The position numbers and the translations under genes were made by a program. From Collinsella aerofaciens (lineage in GTDB: Bacteria > Actinomycetota > Coriobacteriia > Coriobacteriales > Coriobacteriaceae): a stretch of DNA of 64,000 bases. Shown here piece after piece: positions 34,654 through 43,769 of the stretch (the stretch's first letter is position 1; every line of letters begins with the position of its first letter). The DNA is taken from assembly GCF_015546965.1 (NCBI RefSeq), contig NZ_JADMUF010000002.1, forward strand, positions 125,580 to 189,579, in the 5' to 3' direction. The notes under the pieces were generated by a model. The model searched no databases and was not told the origin of the DNA. It saw nothing but the letters and a program-made list of their open reading frames with translations.

Positions 34654-35655
34654 CTATTTCATCCTTAAGCACTCTGGTAAGACGTTCGATACAGCATTCA
34701 TTGCCTGCGGCTTTAGGTACTGCTCGTTGATGCGTGCCTTTTTGTAAACGTAGCGGGTTTCTGCCGAGTATTTGACCAGCACATCGGTGAAGAACCGCTC
34801 CCAACTTAGGTAGTCGCGGCTTTCGATATAACTCGAGGGGTCTTCAAGGATTTTGGGAATGTCGCTACTGGGGATGAGTCCGGAGCGCAGGAGCGTCCAC
34901 TCGAATGACTCCGGGAGGAACAAGCGAACATTCTTGTAAACACGCTGCCCCAATGCCTTTTCGATATAAGGACCGAACGCTGCTCCGTCTCCAATGGCAA
35001 GAACGTTTTGCTCGGGGCATTCATGAATTGTCCGCTTTAGATTTGCTACGCCGGTGGCGGTATAGCAGGGGATCCCGAGCCGGTTGCAAAGAGCGTCGTA
35101 GAATTGATAGCCAGATTTGCTATCTTCGACAACTACGGCGTCGGGTACCTCGAATCCAACATTTAGATCCTGATACAGCATACTTGCCGTGTGGTCATAT
35201 AGTGGCTTGGTCACCGAGTAGAAGCGCCTGTCGCTCTTGCGGCCATTGATTGTTTTACTTGTCGTGTTGACTAACTTCAGGATCTCATCAACGCTGTAGG
35301 GGAGCTCGTTGGCATCGCGACGAGATATCAGAACAAAATAGTTGGACGAGCCGTTTACGGCTTTGGCGAAGTCCTTTGAGTAGATAAACTCGTTGCCCTC
35401 ATCTAGAAAGACGATTGAATCTTCGATGATCGACAGCTCGCGCTCCCAGCGTCTGCCGGAAAGCGTTTCGCAAGGTACGTCGCAGCTGAGTGCAACGCCG
35501 CTTTCCGGTCCTCGGTCGTTGTAGTCGCGAATCATCGAGATGAGCGTCGTTTTGCCCGTGCCGCTGTTGCCGCGTATAAAGGAAATGTTGCGTTTAAAGG
35601 TGAGTGTGTACTTTACTTTTGCGCGCTCGACGACAACAGTATGTGTTCCCCTCAT
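34654..35655 (-). CDS. P-loop ATPase with TOPRIM-like C-terminal half, copy 2
   Basis: A 333-residue protein of unknown function. Residues 1-165 are a small ATPase: RGNSGTGKTT (Walker A), DSIVFLDEG (Walker B), SSNYFVLISRRDA. Residues about 185-260 read DAVVVEDSKSGYQFYDAL ... VLAIGDGAAFGPYI, which resembles a TOPRIM fold (an acidic first strand and an acidic second strand); the order ATPase then TOPRIM recalls OLD-family nucleases, though the protein is much shorter. This assignment is by eye. Start ATG 35655 overlaps the DUF4869-like stop by one base (TAATG), so the two are translationally coupled. Copy 1 at 22919 keeps only the ATPase half. A defence, repair or signalling role is possible; nothing proves one. 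Confidence 0.75.
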   Translation of the reverse strand: MRGTHTVVVERAKVKYTLTFKRNISFIRGNSGTGKTTLISMIRDYNDRGPESGVALSCDVPCETLSGRRWERELSIIEDSIVFLDEGNEFIYSKDFAKAVNGSSNYFVLISRRDANELPYSVDEILKLVNTTSKTINGRKSDRRFYSVTKPLYDHTASMLYQDLNVGFEVPDAVVVEDSKSGYQFYDALCNRLGIPCYTATGVANLKRTIHECPEQNVLAIGDGAAFGPYIEKALGQRVYKNVRLFLPESFEWTLLRSGLIPSSDIPKILEDPSSYIESRDYLSWERFFTDVLVKYSAETRYVYKKARINEQYLKPQAMNAVSNVLPECLRMK

Positions 35656-36104
35656 TACTCATCAACATCCAAAAAGTCATTGGTGGCACCGACAAACTCC
35701 TGCATGTTCCTGACGTTACGGCCATCGTTATCGATGCGGATCTCAAAGCTCTTCCAGGGGAATTTCATGATGTGGTATAAGGTCACCAGCACATCCTGCT
35801 CTTTGCCGATCTTGAGTAGCCAGCGGGCACAGTTGTCTCCGCAGGTGGATGCGTTGAACACCATATTTGGGAGATTGCGCACCAGCAGCAGCGTCTTAAC
35901 GCCGCCGGACAGTTCGAGTGGGGTGATCGAGCCCAGCTGTTTGCTTACGATGTTGTGGGGACCGATGAGCTCTGATCCGTCCACGCTTTTAATAATCTGT
36001 GCGGCCATAGGGTCTTCGAACCATGAGTCCAAGTATGAGTTCCTAAAATAGGTTTCGGTATCGTAGATGGAACCAGGGTAATCCCCCAGATGGATGCTTA
36101 ACAT
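35655..36104 (-). CDS. DUF4869-like protein, copy 2
   Basis: A 149-residue protein paralogous to the one at 22472-22909; the conserved core is LGSITPLELSGGVKTLLLV and FNASTCGDNCARWLLKIG. No known catalytic motif. ATG 36104 lies about 6 bases after TGGAG and matches the paralogue's start; the open frame to 36194 reads through the terminator of the aro genes. First gene of the two-gene module with the ATPase/TOPRIM-like protein. Family assignment (DUF4869) is from memory and needs an HMM search. Confidence 0.75.
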   Translation of the reverse strand: MLSIHLGDYPGSIYDTETYFRNSYLDSWFEDPMAAQIIKSVDGSELIGPHNIVSKQLGSITPLELSGGVKTLLLVRNLPNMVFNASTCGDNCARWLLKIGKEQDVLVTLYHIMKFPWKSFEIRIDNDGRNVRNMQEFVGATNDFLDVDE

Positions 36105-36154
36105 GCGCGTCTCCAGACGTTGTGTGACTGCAATGATTATATGCCAGTAATAAA

Positions 36155-36188
36155 GTGCCGCCAGTAGCAAGGTTGCTGCTGGCGGCAC
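36155..36188 (-). terminator. Terminator of the aromatic amino acid operon
   Basis: GTGCCGCCAGTAGCAA and TTGCTGCTGGCGGCAC pair over 16 positions with one mismatch. On the minus strand the hairpin is followed by TTTATTA. It lies downstream of aroQ and upstream of the DUF4869-like gene on the same strand. Confidence 0.8.
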
Positions 36189-36234
36189 TGGCATTATTAG
36201 CGTGTGAATCGCGTTGATGGATTTGCTCGCGAGG

Positions 36235-36672
36235 CTACTTTTCGAGACGTTCCCCCAGCAGCTCCAGCGCGTGGGCGTAGCCTTGGAGGCCTTCGCCGGT
36301 GATGGTGGCGAAGCAGGTTAGGCGGGCGTAGCTCACCTGGCGGAAGTCCTCACGCGTTTCGACGGCGCTGATATGGACCTCAACGGCGGGGATGGCGACG
36401 GCCTTGAGGGCGTCCAGGATGGCTACGCTGGTATGCGTGTAGGCCGCCGGGTTGATGACGATGCCGTCGACCTTGCCGTAGGCCTCCTGAATCTTGTCGA
36501 CGATGCTGCCCTCGTGGTTGGACTGGAAGACCTCGACTTCGTCAAAGCCCTGCGCGGCGCCTGCTTCTTTGCAGATTTGGACCAAACGGTCGTAGTTGTC
36601 GCTGCCGTAGATGCCCGGCTCGCGGATGCCGAGCATGTTGAGGTTGGGACCGTTGATGACGAGTGCTTTCAT
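36235..36672 (-). CDS. aroQ: Type II 3-dehydroquinate dehydratase
   Basis: The 145-residue enzyme converts 3-dehydroquinate to 3-dehydroshikimate. Motifs: INGPNLNMLGIREPGIYG (with the catalytic Arg and Tyr), FQSNHEGSIVDKI, NPAAYTHTSVA and PAVEVHIS with the catalytic His. Length is typical of type II enzymes. ATG 36672 follows AAAGGAAG. It is the last gene of the minus-strand aromatic cluster, 102 bp after the aroE-aroK fusion, with a small hairpin between. Confidence 0.96.
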   Translation of the reverse strand: MKALVINGPNLNMLGIREPGIYGSDNYDRLVQICKEAGAAQGFDEVEVFQSNHEGSIVDKIQEAYGKVDGIVINPAAYTHTSVAILDALKAVAIPAVEVHISAVETREDFRQVSYARLTCFATITGEGLQGYAHALELLGERLEK

Positions 36673-36734
36673 GGTTGCTTCCTTTGCGGTTGGGCGAGTG
36701 TGCTGCAGGCCTTGGGGTTCGACGTTTGCCCAGA

Positions 36735-36776
36735 TAAAACCTGCCAAAATAAACCTGTCCCTTTTGGTAGGTTTTA
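36735..36776. repeat. Imperfect hairpin between aroEK and aroQ
   Basis: TAAAACCTGCCAAAA (36735-36749) pairs with TTTTGGTAGGTTTTA (36762-36776), one non-Watson-Crick pair, around a loop containing CCTGTCCC. It overlaps the aroEK stop codon. Its GGGAC/GTCCC and A/T-rich make-up resembles the longer palindrome at 39180, so both may be intergenic palindromic repeats. Confidence 0.55.
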
Positions 36777-38012
36777 GAGGGTGTCGAGGAGGGCTTGGGC
36801 GGTATTGGCGGCGCAGTCGCGCGAGTCGATGATGTAGTCGGCCCAGGCGCGGTAGTGCGGCATGCGCTGCTCGGCCAGCTTGTCGATGCCGTCGCGGGCG
36901 GTGATGGGGCGGCCCTTGTGGGCGAGCTCGTTGAGCTTACGGTTGAGCATCACGATCTGGCTGTTTTGGTGCAGCAGCGGGTAGTTCTCGTCGCACGTAA
37001 CGACGCCGCCGCCCGTGGAGAGCACCAGACCACTGCGCTTGGAAATGTCGGCCAAGGCAGCCGTTTCCTGCTCGCGGAAGGCCGGCTCGCCGCGCTCGAC
37101 GATAAAGTCGGCGCAGGGCATGCCGAGGCGCTCCTCGAGGGCGCGGTCCAGGTCAACGTGCTCACGGCCCGTCAGCAGGGCGACCTGCTCGCCCACGCGG
37201 GTTTTGCCCGAGCCGGGCATGCCGATCAGCGCGATGTTCTGCTCATGGCGGGAGAGCTGCTCCGTCACGTCCAGGATGCGCTCACGCGGGGTGACCTGTC
37301 CGGTGTAGCGCTCGACGGCTTGTGCAGCCTGGGCCACGAGCATCAGCAGGCCGCCGATGCTCGGGATGCCGCGGCGCTCAGCCTCGAGCATGAGTCCCGT
37401 GCGAGCGGGGTTGTAGACGATGTCAATGACGCCCTCGAGCGCATCGAGACCCTCGAGCGTACAAGGCGCGTCGGGGCAATGGGGGAACATGCCGGCGGGC
37501 GTGCAGTTGACGAGCAGCGCGGCATCGGACTGCTGGGCGATGTTGTCGTAGTTGATCTCGCTCGTGCGGCCTACGGGCACGACGATGGCGCCCAGATCAC
37601 CCAGAACCATGCTTGCCGTGGTGCCGGCACCGCCGGTGGCGCCGAGCACGAGTGCCTTCTTACCGGCAACCTCCACGCCCAGCTCCTCGACCAGGCACTG
37701 GAAACCGAAGTAGTCGGTGTTGTCGCCGCGCAGGCGGCCGTCGGCCAGGCGGGTGATCGTGTTCACGTTGCCCATGCGCTCGGCGAGCGGGCTCAGCTCG
37801 TCTAGGTACTCCATAACGGCGCGCTTGTAGGGGATGGTCACGTTGGTGCCTTCCCACTCATCGCCGGTCATAAATGCCTCGAGATCCTCGGGCTCGCGCT
37901 CAAAACGCACGTACTCCAGGCCCGCGAGCTCCTTGTAGATGGTCGGGGTGTAGCTGTGGCCCAGGACGCGGCCCAGCACGCCGTAGGGGCGGGTTGCGGC
38001 GGTATCGGTCAT
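36774..38012 (-). CDS. aroEK: Shikimate dehydrogenase - shikimate kinase fusion
   Basis: A 412-residue fusion. Residues 1 to about 255 are AroE: GHSYTPTIYKEL (shikimate binding), NVTIPYKRAV with catalytic Lys, GDNTDYFGF with catalytic Asp, and LGATGGAGTTAS for NADP. Residues about 260-412 are AroK: ALIGMPGSGKTRVG (Walker A), VDLDRALEERLGM, FREQE and LSTGGGVV. Two consecutive reactions (dehydroshikimate to shikimate to shikimate-3-phosphate) are thus on one chain; in most bacteria these are separate genes. Its start abuts the pheA stop (38012/38013). Confidence 0.95.
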   Translation of the reverse strand: MTDTAATRPYGVLGRVLGHSYTPTIYKELAGLEYVRFEREPEDLEAFMTGDEWEGTNVTIPYKRAVMEYLDELSPLAERMGNVNTITRLADGRLRGDNTDYFGFQCLVEELGVEVAGKKALVLGATGGAGTTASMVLGDLGAIVVPVGRTSEINYDNIAQQSDAALLVNCTPAGMFPHCPDAPCTLEGLDALEGVIDIVYNPARTGLMLEAERRGIPSIGGLLMLVAQAAQAVERYTGQVTPRERILDVTEQLSRHEQNIALIGMPGSGKTRVGEQVALLTGREHVDLDRALEERLGMPCADFIVERGEPAFREQETAALADISKRSGLVLSTGGGVVTCDENYPLLHQNSQIVMLNRKLNELAHKGRPITARDGIDKLAEQRMPHYRAWADYIIDSRDCAANTAQALLDTL

Positions 38013-39158
38013 CTAGAGCACCTCCGTGTAGCTGCCAAAGTAGGTGAAGCTCTCGCACACGTCGTCGATGGAATCGAGCAGGTCGTCGAGGGCCTTGCTG
38101 CCAAAGGGGCAGTCCAGGTCAAAGTAGAACATAAACTCAAAGTCGTGCCCGGGGATGGGGCGGCTCTCGAGCTTGATGAGGTTGATGTTGAGCGCATAGA
38201 AGCGCTCGAGCACGCGATAGAGGGCGCCCGGCTCATTGGCCGTGGTGATCATGAGCGAGGTGCGGTTGGCGCCGGGGTAGACGCGCGGCTCGCGGCTGAT
38301 GACGACAAAGCGCGTGTAGTTGTTGTCCGAGTCCTGGATGTTGGGCTCTAGCACCTCCAAGCCGTAGAGTGCCGCGCAGCTGCGTGAGGCGATAGCGGCG
38401 ACGTCGGTGCGGTCGGAGTTTGCGACCATTTCGGCCGACATGGCCGTATTGGGGTACTTGGTGGCGTGCAGGTCGTGCGCCTCGATAAAACTGGCGCACT
38501 GGGCGATAGCCTGACCGTGGCTGTAGACCCCGCGCACGTCCTGCAGCCTGGTGCCGGGCTTGACGAGCAGGTTGTGGTCGATCTTGAGACGCAGCGAGCG
38601 CACGATGTGGAAGTCGAACTGAGCGAGCAGGTCGTAGACCGCGTTGACCGAGCCGGCGGTGGAGTTCTCGATGGGCAGAACGCCAAACTCGCAGAAGCCG
38701 TCGCGCACGGCGCGCATGACGCCCTCGAAGGTCTCGAAGAATGCGATATCGGGCACGTCGAAGAGCTTGCACGCGGCAATCTGGCTGTAGGCGCCCTCGA
38801 CGCCCTGGCAGGCGACACTGGCCGTCTGGGGGAAGGGCGTGTCGAAGGCCTCGGCCGTGGCGTGGGCCTTCTGCGAGACGGTGATGCCCTTGAGCTCGTT
38901 GATGTAGCGCTGCTGCTCGGCCTTGCTCATGCTCATAAGGAGGCGGAACAGGGTGATAGTCTGCGCCTCGTAGCGCTCGGGCGCGCGGCTGGCGAGGTTG
39001 TTGAGCTTGGAGCGCTCGCGGGCGGGGTCGAAGACAGCCTTGCCCATCTCGATTTTTGATTTGGCGACCTCGGTGGCGATGTCCATGCGCTCGACAAAGC
39101 TGTTGAGGAGTGTGGTGTCGATGCCATCAATGGCCTGGCGAATATCGGCAAGGTCCAT
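38013..39158 (-). CDS. pheA: Bifunctional chorismate mutase - prephenate dehydratase
   Basis: The 381-residue P-protein starts with an AroQ-class chorismate mutase (DIRQAIDGIDTTLLNSFVERM, then FDPARERSKL). The prephenate dehydratase domain follows from about residue 110 (VACQGVEGAYSQIAA, and PIENSTAGSVNAVYDLL), and an ACT domain ends it (TSLMITTANEPGALYRVLER and KLESRPIPG, the phenylalanine-binding ESRP motif), which predicts feedback inhibition by Phe. ATG 39158 follows GAAAGGGG. The 34-bp palindrome lies between aroC and this gene. Confidence 0.95.
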   Translation of the reverse strand: MDLADIRQAIDGIDTTLLNSFVERMDIATEVAKSKIEMGKAVFDPARERSKLNNLASRAPERYEAQTITLFRLLMSMSKAEQQRYINELKGITVSQKAHATAEAFDTPFPQTASVACQGVEGAYSQIAACKLFDVPDIAFFETFEGVMRAVRDGFCEFGVLPIENSTAGSVNAVYDLLAQFDFHIVRSLRLKIDHNLLVKPGTRLQDVRGVYSHGQAIAQCASFIEAHDLHATKYPNTAMSAEMVANSDRTDVAAIASRSCAALYGLEVLEPNIQDSDNNYTRFVVISREPRVYPGANRTSLMITTANEPGALYRVLERFYALNINLIKLESRPIPGHDFEFMFYFDLDCPFGSKALDDLLDSIDDVCESFTYFGSYTEVL

Positions 39159-39179
39159 AGGGACCCCTTTCACGTGTCG

Positions 39180-39255
39180 GTGATTTTTCTGGGACGGGGA
39201 TTAAAAAATCATTGTGTGCCTAATGATTTTTTAATCCCCGTCCCAGAAAAATCAC
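39180..39255. repeat. 34-bp perfect palindrome with 8-base loop
   Basis: The arms 39180-39213 and 39222-39255 are exact reverse complements (34 bases each) around GTGTGCCT. Each arm contains GGGACGGGGATT or its complement. It sits in the 135-bp gap between aroC and pheA, within the presumed aro transcript, where it would form a very stable hairpin. Confidence 0.95.
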
Positions 39256-39293
39256 TGGGTGGGCGTGGGGGCCGGAGTTGGCCCCCACGGGGA

Positions 39294-40394
39294 TTACTGG
39301 CGCTGAGCCGCGTCTTCTAGGAGGGCGTCCCAGATGGCCAGCGCTGCGGCTGCTTCGGCCACGGGGACGGCTCGGGGGACGATGCAGGGATCGTGACGGC
39401 CGTGGACCGAGAGCTCGGCATTTTCCATGGCGTCCATGTCTATGGTCTGCTGCTCGCGGCCAATGGAGGGCGTCGGCTTTACGGCCATGCGCCACATGAC
39501 GGGCGCGCCGGTCGAAATGCCGCCCAGGATGCCGCCGGCGTTATTGGACTCGACCTCGATCTCGCCGGTCTCGGCATCAACGCGATACGGATCGTTGTTC
39601 TCGCTGCCGCGCATGGCGGCCACGGCAAAGCCCATGCCAAACTCCACGCCCTTTACGGCGGGAATGCCAAACGCGATTTGCGCGATGCGGTTCTCGATGC
39701 CGTCGAACATGGGGTCGCCTATGCCCGTGGGAAGCCCGTAAATGCCGCACTCCACGATGCCGCCGATACTGTCGAGTTCGTCGCGCGCGGCTAGGATTTC
39801 CTCGCGCATACGGCCGGCTGCGGCGGCGTCAATGCACGGCAGATCGTTCGTAAGGATCGCCTTGCGGTCGGCCTCGCGATAGACCATATCGTCCATCGGC
39901 AGGTCGGAGATACCGCCGATCTGCGCGACGTGCGCCATCACCTTGATACCGCGGGCCTCGAGCGCCTGCAGTGCGATGCCGCCGGCGATGCATAGAGGTG
40001 CCGTTAGGCGGCCGGAGAAATGCCCGCCACCAGCGACATCGTGCATGTTGTGATACTTCACACGCGCAGGGAAGTCCGCATGTCCGGGACGGGGCTTGCG
40101 GCGCAGCTCGGAGTAATCCTTGGAGCGCGTGTTGGTGTTCTCGATAATCGCGGCAATGGGCGCGCCGGTGGTATGTCCATCGACAACACCGGCGATGATG
40201 TGGGCGGCGTCGGCCTCGCGGCGCTTGGTTGCGGTCTCGTCGCGACCGGGGGCGCGACGGTCGAGGAAGGCCTGCAGCTTCTCCTGGTCCACGGCGATGC
40301 CCGCCGGGATGCCATCGAGCGAGCAGCCGATAGCGGGAGAGTGCGACTGGCCGAAGATGCTTAAGTGCAAGACGTTGCCAAAGGTCGAGGACAT
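39294..40394 (-). CDS. aroC: Chorismate synthase
   Basis: The 366-residue enzyme makes chorismate from EPSP using reduced FMN. Family motifs: GNVLHLSIFGQSHSPAIG at the N-terminus, RRAPGRDETATKRRE, RPGHADFP, and GGGHFSGRLTAP. Length is normal. ATG 40394 is one base from the aroA stop (40396), so translation is likely coupled. Central gene of the minus-strand shikimate operon. Confidence 0.96.
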   Translation of the reverse strand: MSSTFGNVLHLSIFGQSHSPAIGCSLDGIPAGIAVDQEKLQAFLDRRAPGRDETATKRREADAAHIIAGVVDGHTTGAPIAAIIENTNTRSKDYSELRRKPRPGHADFPARVKYHNMHDVAGGGHFSGRLTAPLCIAGGIALQALEARGIKVMAHVAQIGGISDLPMDDMVYREADRKAILTNDLPCIDAAAAGRMREEILAARDELDSIGGIVECGIYGLPTGIGDPMFDGIENRIAQIAFGIPAVKGVEFGMGFAVAAMRGSENNDPYRVDAETGEIEVESNNAGGILGGISTGAPVMWRMAVKPTPSIGREQQTIDMDAMENAELSVHGRHDPCIVPRAVPVAEAAAALAIWDALLEDAAQRQ

Positions 40395-40395
40395 G

Positions 40396-41715
40396 CTATT
40401 CCTCCTCGAGTGTGACCTTGCCGCCCAGCAGGCGGTAGTGGTCGAAGAAATCGGGATAGGACTTGTTGACGGCCTCGGCGCCGTGGATCACGACCTCGCC
40501 GGTGGCACGGCTCGCGGCGATGGCGGCCATCATGGCGATGCGGTGGTCGTTGTGCGAATCGACCTCGCCGCCGCTGAAGGCATCGACACCCTTGATGATG
40601 AGGTCGTCACCGGCGATGCGCACCTGCGCGCCCAGCGCGGTGAGCTCGCGGGTGGTGGTGGCCAGACGGTCAGATTCCTTGATGCGTAGGCGTGCACAGT
40701 CACGGATGAACGTGCGGCCCTGAGCCAGCGATGCTACGGCCGAGATGACGGGCACCAGGTCCGGAATGTCGTGCGCGCTCATCTCAAAGCCGGCGAGCTT
40801 GTCGGACTGGACGGTGGCGGCGTTGGTGGAGCGCACGATGCGGGCGCCAAAGCGCGAGAGCGCGGCGAGCACGTTGCGGTCGCCCTGTGCGGAACTCAGC
40901 GACACGCCCTCGACGGTGATGGGGTCGCTGCCGATGGCGCCGGCGCACAGCCAAAAGGCGGCGTTGGACCAGTCGCCCTCGACGGCTACGCTGCCGGGCG
41001 TGCGGTACGAGCCACTGCTCACGCGGAAGTTTGTGACTTCGGGCTGGCCGTCCCTGGCGGGAATACGCTCGACGTTGACCTCGACGCCAAAGGCCTTCAT
41101 GGCCTGGATCGTCAGGTTGATGTAGGGGCGGCTCTCAATGAGGCCGGTCACCTGCACGCAGGAGGGCTGGGCGAGCAACGGGGCTGCCAATAGCAGGCCC
41201 GAGATGTACTGCGAGCTTACGTTGCCCGGCAGCACAAAGGTGCCCGGGCGCATGCGACCGCTCGTCTTGAGCGGAAAACCGCCCAGACCCTGTAGGTCGC
41301 AGCCGGCGGCGATGATCTCGTCCGAGAGCGGGGACAGCGGGCGGGCGCCCAAGCGTCCCTGACCCACAAAAGTTGCTTCTGCGCCCAGCGCGCAGGCGAC
41401 GGGCAACATAAAGCGGAGCGTGGAGCCGCTTTCGCCGCAGTCGAGCGTGCCGCCGGCAAGGGCCTTGAGCAGGCCAAACTCAACGCTCTTCATGGTGGGG
41501 TGGACCTGGAAGCCGTCCTCGACGGTCTCGATGCGGGCGCCGAGCGCCGTGAGGCAACGTACCGTGGCCTCGATGTCGGCGCAGGTGGTGTTGCAGGTAA
41601 CGTGCGTCTCGCCGTTGGCAAGCGCGGCGCAGATGATCAGGCGATGCGCCATCGACTTGGACGCGATGGCGGGAACGGTGCCCTTGAGCGGGGACGGGGT
41701 GATGCGGGCTAGCAT
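40396..41715 (-). CDS. aroA: EPSP synthase (3-phosphoshikimate 1-carboxyvinyltransferase)
   Basis: The 439-residue enzyme joins PEP to shikimate-3-phosphate. Motifs: ASKSMAHRLIICAALANG, DCGESGSTLRFMLPVA, VSSQYISGLLLAAPL, RIKESDRLATT and DSHNDHRIAMM. Its N-terminal loop and LRFMLPVA spacing look normal. The start overlaps the aroB end by 7 bases. Herbicide-class sensitivity cannot be judged reliably by eye. Confidence 0.96.
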   Translation of the reverse strand: MLARITPSPLKGTVPAIASKSMAHRLIICAALANGETHVTCNTTCADIEATVRCLTALGARIETVEDGFQVHPTMKSVEFGLLKALAGGTLDCGESGSTLRFMLPVACALGAEATFVGQGRLGARPLSPLSDEIIAAGCDLQGLGGFPLKTSGRMRPGTFVLPGNVSSQYISGLLLAAPLLAQPSCVQVTGLIESRPYINLTIQAMKAFGVEVNVERIPARDGQPEVTNFRVSSGSYRTPGSVAVEGDWSNAAFWLCAGAIGSDPITVEGVSLSSAQGDRNVLAALSRFGARIVRSTNAATVQSDKLAGFEMSAHDIPDLVPVISAVASLAQGRTFIRDCARLRIKESDRLATTTRELTALGAQVRIAGDDLIIKGVDAFSGGEVDSHNDHRIAMMAAIAASRATGEVVIHGAEAVNKSYPDFFDHYRLLGGKVTLEEE

Positions 41716-42815
41716 GCGGAAGCGTCTCCCTTCTGGCCGAGGCCCTCGGCAATTAAATCGTGGAAAGTGGAAAGCGGCGTGCGGTCGATGCTGCAGCGGC
41801 CAATGCCGTGCGGAATCACCAGGTCGATGGTGTCGCCCGCGCGCTTCTTGTCGTGGAGCGCCTCGGCAAAGATGGCATCGGCATCTAGGTCGCAGCGGTT
41901 CTTGAGGCCATGGCGGGCGCAGAGTTCCTCAATACGACCGGGCAGTGCAGCATCGCAAACGCCGTGCAGGGCCGCGGCGCGCGTGATGATGCCCATGCCG
42001 ATCGACACGCAGTTGCCGTGTCCGAGCTCAAAGTGCTCGCAGGCCTCAACGGCATGTCCGGCGCTGTGTCCAAAGTTGAGGAGCTTGCGCTGGTTGGTTT
42101 CGCGCTCGTCGGCGACGACCACGGCGCGCTTGATGTCGATATTGCGGGCGATGATGAGCGCTACGCGGGCCACATCGCGGTTGAGCAGCTCCAGCGTGAG
42201 CGGGGTCTTCTCCAGCTCGGCGAAAAGCTCCGGGTCGGCGATCACGGCGTGCTTGACGACCTCGCCGCAGCCGTCGGCGAACTGCTCGGGCGTGAGGGTG
42301 GCCAGGCACCCCACGTCTGCGATAACCACGCTCGGCTGCCAAAAGGCGCCGGCCAAGTTCTTGCCGGCAGCCAGGTCGATGGCGGTCTTGCCGCCCACAG
42401 ACGAATCCACCATGGCGAGCAGACTCGTCGGGATCTGCACAAGCTTGCAGCCGCGCATGTAGGTGGCGGCCACAAAGCCCGCCACGTCGCCCACGACGCC
42501 GCCGCCGAGTGCCACGATCACGTCGGAGCGCGAAAGCTCGTGCTCGGCCACAAACTCCAAAATGGCAACATAGGTTTCGGCGCGTTTATGGGCCTCGCCG
42601 GCCTCGAAGGTGCAGATGCTCACCTCGTAGCCTGATGCCTCCAGACTCTGCTTAACTGGCATCTGGTAGAGCGGGCCCACGTTGGTGTCCGTCACGATGA
42701 CGGCCTTGGTGCCGCCGGCAGTGGCGCGCACGAGCGGTCCCGCCTGCTCCAGCAAAAACGTGCCAACATGCACCTGGTAGGGGCGTGCAGTGTCGATATC
42801 GATGGTAATCGCCAT
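41709..42815 (-). CDS. aroB: 3-dehydroquinate synthase
   Basis: A 368-residue enzyme converting DAHP to 3-dehydroquinate. Motifs: IVTDTNVGPLY, ALGGGVVGDVAGFVAATYMRG (NAD/substrate), IPTSLLAMVDSSVGGKTAID, NFGHSAGHAVE and the metal-binding His residues. The C-terminus overlaps aroA by 7 bases; the start is 36 bases after tyrA. Normal length. Confidence 0.96.
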   Translation of the reverse strand: MAITIDIDTARPYQVHVGTFLLEQAGPLVRATAGGTKAVIVTDTNVGPLYQMPVKQSLEASGYEVSICTFEAGEAHKRAETYVAILEFVAEHELSRSDVIVALGGGVVGDVAGFVAATYMRGCKLVQIPTSLLAMVDSSVGGKTAIDLAAGKNLAGAFWQPSVVIADVGCLATLTPEQFADGCGEVVKHAVIADPELFAELEKTPLTLELLNRDVARVALIIARNIDIKRAVVVADERETNQRKLLNFGHSAGHAVEACEHFELGHGNCVSIGMGIITRAAALHGVCDAALPGRIEELCARHGLKNRCDLDADAIFAEALHDKKRAGDTIDLVIPHGIGRCSIDRTPLSTFHDLIAEGLGQKGDASAC

Positions 42816-42851
42816 AAGCTTCGGTCCTTTCGACCTGGCGTGATAGGTGGT

Positions 42852-43766
42852 CTAGTGGGAGGCCTCGTCGTCGAGCGCGCGCTTAATGCGGTCGCCCTCG
42901 GCAAGGAGATTCTCCAGATAGCGCTGGTCGCGGTCCTTAAGGGCGCGGCTGTAGGCGCCGAGCGATTCGATCAGATGGTCGATCTCGAAGGCGAGCGCAT
43001 CGGCGTCGTCGATCATGAGCTCGGACCACATCTGCGGATTGAGGTGCGCCACGCGGGTGAGGTCGCGGTAGCTGCCAGCCGAAAAGCCGTGGTGGACCTG
43101 GGCAGTGGGGCTTTTGACGTAGGCGTTGGATACCACGTGCGCAAGCTGGCTCGTGAAGGCGATGACACGGTCGTGCTCGGCGGCGCTGGTCACGCTGAAC
43201 TTGCCAAAGCCCAAGGGGCGCACCATCTCGCGCACCTGGCCCAAAAGCTCCAGTTTGAGCGCATCGTCCACCGCGGGCGGCACGAGCACGAGTGGCGCGC
43301 CCTGGAACAGATCGGCGCGGGAGTGCGCATAGCCCGAGTACTGCGTGCCCGCCATGGGGTGCGCGCCCACAAAGTAAAAGCCGTGCTCGCGGGCAAGCTC
43401 AAAGGCGCGCTCGCACACGATGCCCTTGACGCCCACCGTGTCGATCACCACGGGGCCCATGATGGCCTCGGTGTCGGTGGCGTCGGCGAGCGCCTGGGCG
43501 TGCGCCTCGAGCCACTCGATGCATGCCTCGGGATAGCAGGCAAGGACGATGATGTCGCATTCGCCGAGTGTCTTGTCGTTGAGCTCTCCGGCGACAGTGC
43601 CCATGCTGGCGGCCGTCATGACATCGTCATCGGGGTCCCAGGCCAGCACGCGGACGCCCGCCTGCGCATAGCCGCGGGCAAAGCTGCCGCCGATGAGGCC
43701 AAGGCCGACGATGCCGGCGCACTTGGGGCCGCCCTGGTTAACGCGCGCGTTTCTCACCGTACCCAT
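42852..43766 (-). CDS. tyrA: Prephenate dehydrogenase
   Basis: A 304-residue NAD(P)-dependent enzyme: GIVGLGLIGGSFARGYAQAG (Rossmann), VDTVGVKGIVCERA and GAHPMAGTQYSGY with the catalytic His, then SAAEHDRVIAFTSQLAHV. It makes 4-hydroxyphenylpyruvate for tyrosine. There is no C-terminal ACT domain, so Tyr feedback is not evident here. ATG 43766 is 3 bases after the DAHP synthase stop with GGAG upstream. Confidence 0.94.
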   Translation of the reverse strand: MGTVRNARVNQGGPKCAGIVGLGLIGGSFARGYAQAGVRVLAWDPDDDVMTAASMGTVAGELNDKTLGECDIIVLACYPEACIEWLEAHAQALADATDTEAIMGPVVIDTVGVKGIVCERAFELAREHGFYFVGAHPMAGTQYSGYAHSRADLFQGAPLVLVPPAVDDALKLELLGQVREMVRPLGFGKFSVTSAAEHDRVIAFTSQLAHVVSNAYVKSPTAQVHHGFSAGSYRDLTRVAHLNPQMWSELMIDDADALAFEIDHLIESLGAYSRALKDRDQRYLENLLAEGDRIKRALDDEASH

Positions 43767-43769
43767 GGG

